A stretch of 60,620 bases of DNA from JBFMDN01 sp040753915 (GTDB lineage: Bacteria > Desulfobacterota > Desulfomonilia > Desulfomonilales > Desulfomonilaceae). The notes under the pieces were generated by a model that was given only the letters and a program-made list of their open reading frames with translations, was not told where the DNA came from and did not search any database. Position 1 is the first letter of the stretch. Every line of letters starts with the position of its first letter. Location of the stretch: contig JBFMDN010000034.1 of the NCBI GenBank assembly GCA_040753915.1, positions 1 to 60,620 on the forward strand, read 5' to 3'. Below are positions 9,455-16,990 of the stretch, in pieces. The position numbers were made by a program, and so were the translations under genes.

Positions 9455-9600
9455 CCCTCCACTATCGTGTCGGCCATAACTCAGGAGCTCCACAGGCACT
9501 GAAGGGAAATCTCGACCTCTATTATGACCACCAGTCGACCGAAGGCTCATTGGCTTTCAACTGTAATGAATGCCACGCATATTCAATGCGTGGCAGTACA
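9455..9600 (+). repeat. Hairpin-family dispersed repeat, copy R1
   Basis: The core is a perfect 10-bp hairpin, TGCCACGCAT at 9571-9580 and ATGCGTGGCA at 9586-9595, with loop ATTCA. It is preceded by CGAAGGCTCATTGGC and by ACTATCGTGT at 9461. Related copies are at 19621-19757, 47735-47870, 14881-14920 (reverse) and 57901-57925. It lies just upstream of the flavin oxidoreductase start, inside the open reading frame extension. Confidence 0.75.
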
Positions 9601-9702
9601 GCTCACCGATGGTCCCAAGAAGTTCGGCCGAACGTCCCGCTAGGCAAGTGAGGCAAATCCCAGGTCATGGCTGATCAGGCCCGTTCCGGGCGTTCTGAGG
9701 TA

Positions 9703-10007
9703 GTCACATCACGTGAACATGGTTACTGCCGACATAGTGCAGGCTTTCAGAAAATGTCTCAAAACTCGGGACACACCAACAATCGTAGCACGATTGAGCG
9801 TCGATGCGTGGAAAGGCACCCTGGCCCCTACCCTCTTCCAGAGGGAGAGGGAGCCGTAAAGATACCCTCTCCCCCGCTTCGGGGGAGAGGGTCAGGGTGA
9901 GGGGGTGTGCCACGATTATCACGGACTGCTGACTTTTGAGACACTTTCTTCAAGCCTGCATTCGTGAGTTTTTAGATCGGTCACCTCACGTGACGATGGT
10001 TACTGCT
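9703..10007 (+). repeat. 28-nt direct repeat flanking the 221-bp element
   Basis: Positions 9703-9730 and 9980-10007 share GTCAC, TCACGTGA and ATGGTTACTGC with only a few mismatches. They flank the inverted-repeat element at 9739-9959. They are longer and further out than a normal target-site duplication, so they may be an older repeat into which the element inserted, or part of a larger composite. Confidence 0.65.
9739..9959 (+). repeat. 221-bp MITE-like element with 29-bp terminal inverted repeats (copy 2, complete)
   Basis: The left end (9739-9767) and right end (9931-9959) are inverted repeats matching at about 25 of 29 positions, with core TGTCTCAAAA. The interior has two CT/GA-rich hairpins (about 9830-9852 and 9864-9892). 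It has no coding capacity. The same sequence recurs at 1-159 (opposite orientation, high identity) and 60355-60490 (partial). Terminal repeats, small size and dispersal fit a non-autonomous mobile element; no transposase is visible in the window and no clear target-site duplication abuts the ends. Confidence 0.8.
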
Positions 10008-10231
10008 AAGAGCAAATGGCATGCCAGTAGATATCACCTGAAATTTCAGCTAATTGTCCTGAAGAACTGCTCGATCGATTGAAAATTATTTCCAGCCTGC
10101 ATCGATGACTCGCGGCTTCTCCGGCCGTCTCGAGAGCTAATTCCTTGTGGTGACGACACAAATTGGGAAACAGTCGAGTCCGGAAATTTGAAAAACTTTT
10201 TCAACTTCATTGAAAATATCTTGAAAACTTC

Positions 10232-11881
10232 ATGGCTTCACCGGTAGTATGGAGGTCGAACGCCCATAATCACGCTCTCCAAGCTGTTGTGCTCATTTCC
10301 GGTCTCTCCCTCTCGGGGCCGGGGAAGGGCACAGAAGAGCGGGAGCGGAGCTATTTCGGGGGATCTTTCGTGGACCTCGCGTCGGTGCTGACCCGTTATC
10401 ACGAGCAGATAGTGGCAATGTGGGCCTACCGTTTACTGAGCGACAAGTCGTCGCGATACTCGGATGAGCCCCCGGGCGAGATGCAGAGATTGATCGACCA
10501 TGCCACGTACTGTTTCCGTGTGGCGCTGGTAGAAGACGATTGGACCTATCTGGGTCAGTTCATCAATTTTATCGCGCACAAGAGACTGCACGGCGGGTTC
10601 ACTCTTTCCGAGGTGCAGCGGGCATTCGAGCAGTACCGGGAGACGGTCACACCGCTCCTAGTCATGCACGTCGAGCCGGCGCACCTGACTCAGACTCTCT
10701 TACGCCTCCATCGAGGTATGGTGTCCACAGTAACTCGATTCAGTACTTACTTTCAGGATCTCCATGAAGAGGTTCTTCGAAACCAGGCCAAGTACTTGGA
10801 ACAGGAAGTTGCAGACAGAACGCGGAAGCTGGCGGAGTCCGAGCGGAAGTACAAGATACTCGTGGAGGATATCAACGATGGGTACTTTGTACTCGTCGAA
10901 GGGGCGATAGTGTACGCAAACAATTCTTTTGCTCGGATGCATGGGTACGCATGTCACGAGATCATGGGACGACAGTATCTGGAATTCGTGGCTCCCGAAT
11001 CCAGGGAGGTAGTCGAAACAGCATACCAGGGGAGCAACAGAGGTCTGCATGCGCCTTCACGTCTGGAATACCTGCGACTTCACCGGGATGAGCGGCACAT
11101 ACCGACGGAGATTATGGCAAAGCTCTCTTCCTACGGAGGACGGGTTGCCACTATAGGCATTTGCCGTGATATAGGCGAACGAGTGGAGCTGGAAAGGAAG
11201 ACCAGAGAAGCTGAAAAGCTTGGTGCGCTGGCTCAGCTTGCTGCATCGTTGGCACACGAGATCAACAACCCGCTGACAGCGATCAAGATGAACGTTCAGA
11301 TGTTCTCTGAAGGCCAGTTGCCCGAACAGGCTCGCAGCAAGCTCCTCTCATCGACTCTTCGAGAGATTGAGCAGATCAGAAGACGCATTTCGGAAATGAT
11401 GGACCTCACGGTACCCTTCCGTCTGAAGTCCGAGCGGACGAATCTGCTCAAGCTCGTCCAAGGCTGTTTGAGAATCGTGGCCCAACGAATGAAGCACCAA
11501 GGCGTCAGGGCCACCACTCGCCTCAGCTCACAGGTTCGAGACATTCTTGTGGATCCCGAGAGAATGGAGCAAGCTCTCGTAAACCTGCTTCTTAATGCGC
11601 TTGAGGCCCTCCCGAAAGGAGGCTGCATATTTGTCAGCTCCAAGGAGTGGTGCGAAGAAGGAAATGCCTGGGTCCACATACGGGTCGCCGATGATGGTCC
11701 CGGCATTCCCAAAGAGAAGATTCCGTACGTGTTTGATCCCTTTTACAGCCAGAAGGTGGGAGGAATTGGTCTGGGGTTGGGCAATGTCAAGAAGATCGTC
11801 GAAGCTCACGGCGGGAGGGTGACCGTCGCGAAGCGGAAGCCCTCGGGAGTTGCCTTTACGCTGTGGCTGCCGAGAAAATGA
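10232..11881 (+). CDS. Sensor histidine kinase with RsbRD-like N-terminal domain and PAS
   Basis: A 549-residue cytoplasmic kinase. In order: a helical RsbRD_N-like domain (about 48-185, starting VDLASVLTRYHEQIV), a short coiled coil (EQEVADRTRKLAESE), one PAS domain (about 205-315), HisKA with the phospho-histidine in SLAHEINNPLTAIK, and HATPase_c with N box NLLLNALEAL, G1 DDGPGIP and G2 GIGLGLGNVKK. No membrane segment is seen, so the signal is internal. The ATG at 10232 has no ribosome site; a GTG at 10370 follows GGGGGA with good spacing and sits right at the domain start, so the real protein may be 503 residues. The response regulator begins 9 nt downstream and is the obvious partner. 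Confidence 0.88.
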   Translation: MASPVVWRSNAHNHALQAVVLISGLSLSGPGKGTEERERSYFGGSFVDLASVLTRYHEQIVAMWAYRLLSDKSSRYSDEPPGEMQRLIDHATYCFRVALVEDDWTYLGQFINFIAHKRLHGGFTLSEVQRAFEQYRETVTPLLVMHVEPAHLTQTLLRLHRGMVSTVTRFSTYFQDLHEEVLRNQAKYLEQEVADRTRKLAESERKYKILVEDINDGYFVLVEGAIVYANNSFARMHGYACHEIMGRQYLEFVAPESREVVETAYQGSNRGLHAPSRLEYLRLHRDERHIPTEIMAKLSSYGGRVATIGICRDIGERVELERKTREAEKLGALAQLAASLAHEINNPLTAIKMNVQMFSEGQLPEQARSKLLSSTLREIEQIRRRISEMMDLTVPFRLKSERTNLLKLVQGCLRIVAQRMKHQGVRATTRLSSQVRDILVDPERMEQALVNLLLNALEALPKGGCIFVSSKEWCEEGNAWVHIRVADDGPGIPKEKIPYVFDPFYSQKVGGIGLGLGNVKKIVEAHGGRVTVAKRKPSGVAFTLWLPRK

Positions 11882-11890
11882 AAGGTCATT

Positions 11891-13264
11891 ATGCTCCCTA
11901 GAGTAGTCATAATAGACGACCAGCGCTCGATCCTCGAATCCATGGACATATACTTCCGGCTGCGGCACTGGGATGTGTTCACTGCTGCCAGCGGACCCGA
12001 GGGACTTGATCTGGTACGGAGGATTCGGCCGTCACTGGTAGTGCTGGACATCAGGCTTCCCGGCATGTCCGGTCTGGAGGTGCTGGAAAGAATTCGGTCG
12101 GATTTTCCGCAGCTTCAAGTTATCGTGATCACAGCGTTTCAAAGCATGGAGAGCACAATCCAAGCCATAAAGCTCGGAGCGTTTGACTATCTTCACAAGC
12201 CTATCGACATCGCGGAGATGGATGCAGTGGTCCAACGATTGGAGCAATCCAATACTGCAGACCAGCATCCTGACCCAGATGCCTGGGACGAAGACGCGGT
12301 AGTAAATGACAAAGGGCCCCAGATCGTGGCGAGAAGCCGAGGCATGAAAGAGGTGTTCAAGACGATCGCGCTGGTCTCCGAATCCCGAGTGACTGTGTTG
12401 ATCCAAGGGGAAAGCGGAACAGGAAAGGAGCTGATTGCCAGGAGTATCCATCATAACAGCCGATGGAGCGATAGGCCCTTTACGGTAATGGACTGTTCCA
12501 CTTTCGTGGACACCCTCATGGAGAGCGAGCTATTCGGTTACGAGAAAGGGGCATTCACCGGAGCACACGATACCCGAAAGGGCCGTCTCGAGTTGACTGG
12601 GGAGGGAACGGTCTTCTTCGATGAGATCGGGGAGTTACCTCTCCAAATGCAGAGCAAGCTCCTCCGTTTTCTTCAGTCACGGGAGTTCGTGAGAGTGGGA
12701 GGCACCAGCCCAATCTTCTCGACTGCACGAATCGTTGCCGCTACCAATCGTGATTTGACCAGACTGGTGAAAGAGGGTGGATTTCGGGAGGATCTGTATT
12801 ACAGGCTGAAAGTTGTGACCATCAATGTGCCTCCTTTGCGAGACAGAAGCTCTGACATTCCGATACTGGCGAAATTCTTCCTTCATAAGATTGCTCGACA
12901 TAATGCCTCGCAACCGAAACGGTTGGCACCGGAAGCGCTGGATCTGCTCATGGATTATGACTGGCCCGGAAATGTCCGGCAATTGGAGAATGTTCTGACT
13001 CGGGCCTCAGTCCTGACTCCCTCTGTCGTATTGTCAAAGGAACACACCGCGGCATGCCTTCACGACGCTCCTGGGCCGAGCTCTTCTCACGAGAGCTTCA
13101 GAAGCATGGAAGCCATAGAAAAGGATCATATCCGTAGAATCTTGGAGAAGAACAAATGGCATTTGGGCAAGGCATGCGAACAATTGCGGATGTCTCGTCC
13201 TACTCTCAGAGCACGCATGAAACGATATGGACTCTCGAAGCCTCCCCAGAAGACCTCCGTCTGA
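11891..13264 (+). CDS. NtrC-family sigma-54-dependent response regulator
   Basis: A 457-residue activator with an N-terminal receiver (D9/D10, phospho-acceptor D53 in VVLDIRLPGMSG, K in DYLHKPID). The AAA+ central domain has Walker A GESGTGKE, the sigma-54-contacting GAFTGA loop, Walker B GTVFFDEIGEL and the arginine-finger region. It ends in a Fis-type helix-turn-helix (LGKACEQLRMSRPTLRARM). On phosphorylation it should drive open-complex formation at sigma-54 promoters. The kinase gene ends 9 nt upstream. Divergence from the transporter operon makes that operon a plausible target, but no sigma-54 promoter was recognised there. Confidence 0.93.
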   Translation: MLPRVVIIDDQRSILESMDIYFRLRHWDVFTAASGPEGLDLVRRIRPSLVVLDIRLPGMSGLEVLERIRSDFPQLQVIVITAFQSMESTIQAIKLGAFDYLHKPIDIAEMDAVVQRLEQSNTADQHPDPDAWDEDAVVNDKGPQIVARSRGMKEVFKTIALVSESRVTVLIQGESGTGKELIARSIHHNSRWSDRPFTVMDCSTFVDTLMESELFGYEKGAFTGAHDTRKGRLELTGEGTVFFDEIGELPLQMQSKLLRFLQSREFVRVGGTSPIFSTARIVAATNRDLTRLVKEGGFREDLYYRLKVVTINVPPLRDRSSDIPILAKFFLHKIARHNASQPKRLAPEALDLLMDYDWPGNVRQLENVLTRASVLTPSVVLSKEHTAACLHDAPGPSSSHESFRSMEAIEKDHIRRILEKNKWHLGKACEQLRMSRPTLRARMKRYGLSKPPQKTSV

Positions 13265-13284
13265 ACGGCCACGCGGGACGCAGT

Positions 13285-13411
13285 AGGGTCAGGCCTTGTT
13301 TCTTGACGAATCATTGATGACGATGGTGTGTCAATAGACCGATGGCCTGGTATAGACCGGGCAAGCGAGTTCAAGAGTTGACAGCAAGTTCAAGAAACAA
13401 GGCCTGACCCC
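13285..13411 (+). repeat. 127-bp inverted-repeat element, copy A
   Basis: The ends are terminal inverted repeats of about 22 bp: GGGTCAGGCCTTGTTTCTTG from 13286 and the complementary CAAGAAACAAGGCCTGACCC ending at 13410. The interior matches the reverse complement of 20669-20795 along its whole length, and both copies are 127 bp. This resembles REP/RAYT-associated or MITE-type repeats. It lies right after the NtrC-type gene and before the 3' end of a possible minus-strand gene. Confidence 0.85.
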
Positions 13412-13419
13412 TTCTCCTA

Positions 13420-14022
13420 TCACGAGGCATCGACCGGCATGCCTCCAAGAGGTAAGAGATCGGGAAAGTACTCCCTGGCTTCGGACAGCTCCCCCAAATC
13501 ACCGTGAATTGAAGCGCTTGATAATATTGTCTTGCGGTCTAGGGTTATCTTCCTGAGAAGATACGCACCACGGGAATCCTCAATCAATTGGACGTGACAG
13601 TCACTAAGAGCTCGTTCCGCTACGACCTTACTTGAGCTTACGGTTTTCATGAGTGCCTCTGCTCCACGTGGCTCTTCTCCCAGTTGAGAACACTCCTCAG
13701 TGCTCCCCGCTACAGAGTTGAACAGCAAGATACAGCGACCGTACTGGCGGCGCAAGAGCAATAGGTCCCACCAAGCATCTGTTTGATCACGAGCGGGACC
13801 GAAGATCACCCCTGCCCTAGCATTGCGAGGTTGAAATTTCTGCCGCTGTACCGTATGGTACTGCGCACTTGCAGAAACGTTTCGATACGGCTGAACAATA
13901 ACGGAAGGCCCCGAATCTTTCAGTCCCCAGTACGGAGATATCCGCAGATAGTCTTTCGGGCTGGTGGGAACGAGGTGGGTGCAAGCAGAGACACGGGGGT
14001 TTTTTCCTCGTTGTTTATACAC
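13420..14022 (-). CDS. Hypothetical protein, doubtful gene
   Basis: A 200-codon open frame starting with GTG at 14022, without a visible ribosome site. No family is recognised. The middle part (NARAGVIFGPARDQTDAWWD, LLLLRRQYGRCILLFN) and C-terminus (DLGELSEAREYFPDLLPLGG) have a protein-like mix of residues but no signal peptide or membrane segment. In favour: the 127-bp element at 13285 would then lie between convergent genes, as its sister copy does. Against: no start signal and an overlapping open frame on the other strand. If it is not a gene, 13412-14260 is empty. Confidence 0.35.
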   Translation of the reverse strand: MYKQRGKNPRVSACTHLVPTSPKDYLRISPYWGLKDSGPSVIVQPYRNVSASAQYHTVQRQKFQPRNARAGVIFGPARDQTDAWWDLLLLRRQYGRCILLFNSVAGSTEECSQLGEEPRGAEALMKTVSSSKVVAERALSDCHVQLIEDSRGAYLLRKITLDRKTILSSASIHGDLGELSEAREYFPDLLPLGGMPVDAS

Positions 14023-14260
14023 GCGTGGTGAGCATTCGCGTCTAAATCATGCTCCTCAGAGTCGCGAAGCAGCGGAAACGGGTGGGGATGTGCGATCGCT
14101 ACAACGGTCCCCTCCATTTCATGAGCGGTTACCAAGGAGGCTATGTCTAATGACGTGAAGAGAAAACCGGTGAGCTTCATGTGCGTCAAATGAGCTCGAC
14201 CGCACACGTCGTTGTAGATCCTTGGGAATTCTATATCTGAGCGTTGAAAGGAGTAGGGCC

Positions 14261-14857
14261 ATGGCAGAAGTGAGAGGCAAATTCATTACGCTTGCATGCG
14301 ACCTCATCAAGACGAAGCCTGAGGCAAGACAGGCCGCCATTAGTTCGGTGGTGAACTTGACCGGGAAGGATCCATATTCATTGGACCCGGAGGGTTGGTA
14401 CGATACCGGAGTCTTTGAGGCGGTTTTCAAGGCCATCGAGCAGAATTCGAAAGGAATCATGGGATGGGCTTCGATCAAGGTCATCGGACAGCTCGTGTAT
14501 CCAACGATCAAAGCCACCGTCGGACTGCCCGAACATCTCCGAACTCCGCTGGACTTCGTAAAATTTGAAGCCGACGGCTTCTTACACAATCATAGAGGTC
14601 CGGACATTGTCCCAAGGCGTTTCATCAAAACCGACCAAGGGGATGTCGTTGTGGAAGCCCCGTCTCCCGGGTATAGTTGCATCCTTATCGAAGGAGTCTA
14701 TGAAGGCATCCTCCAAATGTGCGGTGTAGCGGACGGCCGCGTCAAGCAGACAAAATGCGTCCGCAGGGGCGACAGTACCTGCGAGTATCATCTGACATGG
14801 TCCAAGATCGGACAGCAAACAAAGGATCTGGACTGGTCCAGCAGAACCATGAAATGA
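14261..14857 (+). CDS. V4R-like (4-vinyl reductase type) ligand-binding domain protein
   Basis: A 198-residue soluble protein. The ATG at 14261 follows AAAGGAG by seven nt, which decides the start. The C-terminal part has the V4R-type pattern: EGVYEGILQMCG followed by KCVRRGDSTCEYHLTW, with the conserved Cys and Gly-Asp residues of V4R and related heme-NO/hydrocarbon-sensing folds. V4R domains bind small molecules and often serve as stand-alone sensors or carriers. It has no DNA-binding or catalytic partner domain. It is flanked by intergenic DNA on both sides, so it seems to be transcribed alone. The ligand is unknown. Confidence 0.75.
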   Translation: MAEVRGKFITLACDLIKTKPEARQAAISSVVNLTGKDPYSLDPEGWYDTGVFEAVFKAIEQNSKGIMGWASIKVIGQLVYPTIKATVGLPEHLRTPLDFVKFEADGFLHNHRGPDIVPRRFIKTDQGDVVVEAPSPGYSCILIEGVYEGILQMCGVADGRVKQTKCVRRGDSTCEYHLTWSKIGQQTKDLDWSSRTMK

Positions 14858-15162
14858 AGGATCAACAGAAGGTTCTATGCTGCTACGCATTGCATATGCG
14901 TGACATTCATTACAGTTGAAAGCTATGTCGGAATGGACCGCGTCCAGCAGCTCTGGCGTCTCGCCGATATTTTGCGATGATTCAGATGACCGGCGAGATG
15001 CCCCGCTCCAGGAAGTCCGCCCCGAGAATCCCTTGGAAATTCCCGTTAGATACCACTTCGGCAGCGGCTACACAAAGCCTCCTGCACCAGCAAAAGAAGC
15101 GCCCCCGAACCGGATATTGCTACCCGCAATCGTCTCGTCTCAATTCTAGTAGTGTCCGTGTG
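14858..15162. other. Intergenic region with reversed hairpin repeat R4
   Basis: About 305 nt between convergent genes. Positions 14881-14920 hold a reversed and degenerate copy of the hairpin family (TACGCAT, loop, ATGCGTGA, then CATTCATTACAGTTGAAAG, the complement of the segment before the hairpin in R1). The rest shows no gene or clear terminator. Confidence 0.6.
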
Positions 15163-16779
15163 CTATCTTATGGCTCTCAACCTCGCCAGCGCTCCTGGGT
15201 CACGCTCCACCACTTCTCTCCGAACATAGTATCCTGATCGCAGTTGCTGGCCGGTCTTTTGCAGTATCCACTCGTCCACGTGCTCGTCTATCGGGACATA
15301 ATCCCTCGAAAACCTGCCATCTTTGAAGAATCGGGCAGCTAGTGTCCAATAGCCATGGGTATGAATGAACGTCGGCCGCAACTCACGAAATACATAGTCC
15401 CGGAAAGCACCGTTCGATCTCCTCAATGTTCTTGCAATAGTCTTGTCACACAGTCCTGCGAGATCGTGGATCCGTATACGACTGCAATACAGAGCTCCTC
15501 CGATATCCGCGAGCAGTGCTGAACCGTCCTTCAGGTCCAATGCATCGGCGAAGTTGTTCAATTTCTTTCCGTACCTCTCTGCTACCCACCGAAAGTCCAC
15601 CACCGGCTCCTGTAGAAACGCCGCAGATCTCTGAACCGAATCAAGCGCCCAAAACCCCAGTACCGTACAAACGAAGACTGCAACTGTTGCGTGACGTAAC
15701 CTGGTTCTTGGTGGGTTTCGCATCAGGGTTTGCCGCACGACCAACACCGAATACGAAGAGAAGAGTACTATAAAGCCGGTCGCGAACCTGTATTCCTTCA
15801 TCCAATCAGGTGGGAGAAGCAGGTAGCTCGCGACTGATGCCAAGAGAAAAAGGAGAAGGATCACATGCCCATTACCTAGCGATCGGGTTTGAAAGCCGAG
15901 AGCGGACAAGACGATCAGGCCCAAGAGCACGTACGTCCCCCATCGGCCCGCAACGCTGCCCATGAGCTCTATCAGCCGTGCCGTAACCCATGGCTCCAGA
16001 CTCAACACGGACAACACCTGCTCGAGATTAGGGCCGTCCTTCGCGTAGTACGTATTGGGAAAAATGTCCCCGAAATAGGAGACACGGAAAACCAGGAACG
16101 CCCCTAGAGTAGCAGCGAATACAGCACTATAAATGCCAATTGCGCCCCAATCCGACCGTGTTATGGATTGTCCGGCAAGTACTCTTATCAGTACGAGGCT
16201 TATCGGAAAAACCAGGACAAAAATGATGCCATCCGGTCTTGTCAACGTCAGACCCGTAGCCAATGCACCCATTACCGAAGCGAGGAGAAACCGGCGCCGC
16301 GCGCCACGACAGCTTTTCAGCGTCAAGAGGACGAGCATCGACAACAAGAAGACGGTGACAGAGTTCTCAAGGCCGGATGTGGTCCATACCACAAAGGCGG
16401 TGTTCGCGGAAATTAACGTAAGTACTATCAGAATACTCGTGGCATCAGTGTCGCTGAATATACGCAAGCCCCTGTGAAGAGCAGCGTAGGAGGCTCCCAC
16501 AAAAAGCAAACCGAGGATCTTGGGCACAGCGACGGGATGAAACACCCCCATTGCGAAGAATGGAACCAGGATCAATGTCCAGAGGAAATTGGAAAATCCT
16601 TCGATCGGTGTACGCCCCGGCTGTGAAACGAGACCATACCCTTCAGCGAGGTTTCTGGCGTACGCAAAAGAAATTCCCGCATCGTCTACGATCCATTCCC
16701 GAAAGAAAGAAGCATGAATTACATATATTGCCAAGGGAATGGCAACCACATGCCATTCAGAAAAGATCCCCTTTTTCAT
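15163..16779 (-). CDS. Multi-spanning GT-C type glycosyltransferase-like membrane protein
   Basis: A 538-residue protein with about ten hydrophobic segments in the first 350 residues and a soluble C-terminal part of about 150 residues. Near the N-terminus it has VDDAGISFAYARNLAEGYGL and IEGFSNFLWTLIL, and later GDIFPNTYYAK. This set is typical of a bacterial GT-C family related to the arabinofuranosyltransferase AftB; the paired aspartates in the first loop are the expected catalytic or metal-binding residues. It would transfer a lipid-linked sugar on the periplasmic side. The ATG at 16779 has AGGGTGA nearby. No glycan gene cluster surrounds it, so the acceptor is unknown. Confidence 0.72.
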   Translation of the reverse strand: MKKGIFSEWHVVAIPLAIYVIHASFFREWIVDDAGISFAYARNLAEGYGLVSQPGRTPIEGFSNFLWTLILVPFFAMGVFHPVAVPKILGLLFVGASYAALHRGLRIFSDTDATSILIVLTLISANTAFVVWTTSGLENSVTVFLLSMLVLLTLKSCRGARRRFLLASVMGALATGLTLTRPDGIIFVLVFPISLVLIRVLAGQSITRSDWGAIGIYSAVFAATLGAFLVFRVSYFGDIFPNTYYAKDGPNLEQVLSVLSLEPWVTARLIELMGSVAGRWGTYVLLGLIVLSALGFQTRSLGNGHVILLLFLLASVASYLLLPPDWMKEYRFATGFIVLFSSYSVLVVRQTLMRNPPRTRLRHATVAVFVCTVLGFWALDSVQRSAAFLQEPVVDFRWVAERYGKKLNNFADALDLKDGSALLADIGGALYCSRIRIHDLAGLCDKTIARTLRRSNGAFRDYVFRELRPTFIHTHGYWTLAARFFKDGRFSRDYVPIDEHVDEWILQKTGQQLRSGYYVRREVVERDPGALARLRAIR

Positions 16780-16990
16780 GCGTCACCCTGTTGACTCACC
16801 TACTCGAGCAGCATCCTCCTCACGCACCTCCGAAGCTCAGATGATTTTAAGCGCAGAGGGAAGATCGTCTGGCCCGGTCTCTCAGCATTCTCAGGAATCC
16901 AAGACGTCTCTCACTGTTTAAAGCAAGTACGCTGGCTCATAGGTTTTCCCACGTTTCTGCTCCACTAGTGTTGCCGTAGTCTCGGTGTAA

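Larger units (their letters stand above)
9334..10231. other. 898-nt divergent intergenic region holding three repeat types
   Basis: This gap separates the minus-strand transporter operon from the plus-strand two-component pair. It holds a hairpin-family repeat (9455-9600), a 28-nt imperfect direct repeat (9703-9730 and 9980-10007) and, between the two copies, a 221-bp inverted-repeat element. A search by eye for a sigma-54 promoter (GG-N10-GC type) on either strand found none. No convincing gene is visible. Confidence 0.7.

Noticed and set aside
9334..9477. N-terminal extension of the flavin oxidoreductase up to 9477
   Set aside because: It translates part of the R1 repeat, has no family match, and the ATG at 9333 has an ideal ribosome site.
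9334..10231. A sigma-54 promoter for the transporter operon
   Set aside because: No GG-N10-GC pair with acceptable flanks was found on either strand; TGGCAT at about 10017 lacks a GC at the right distance.
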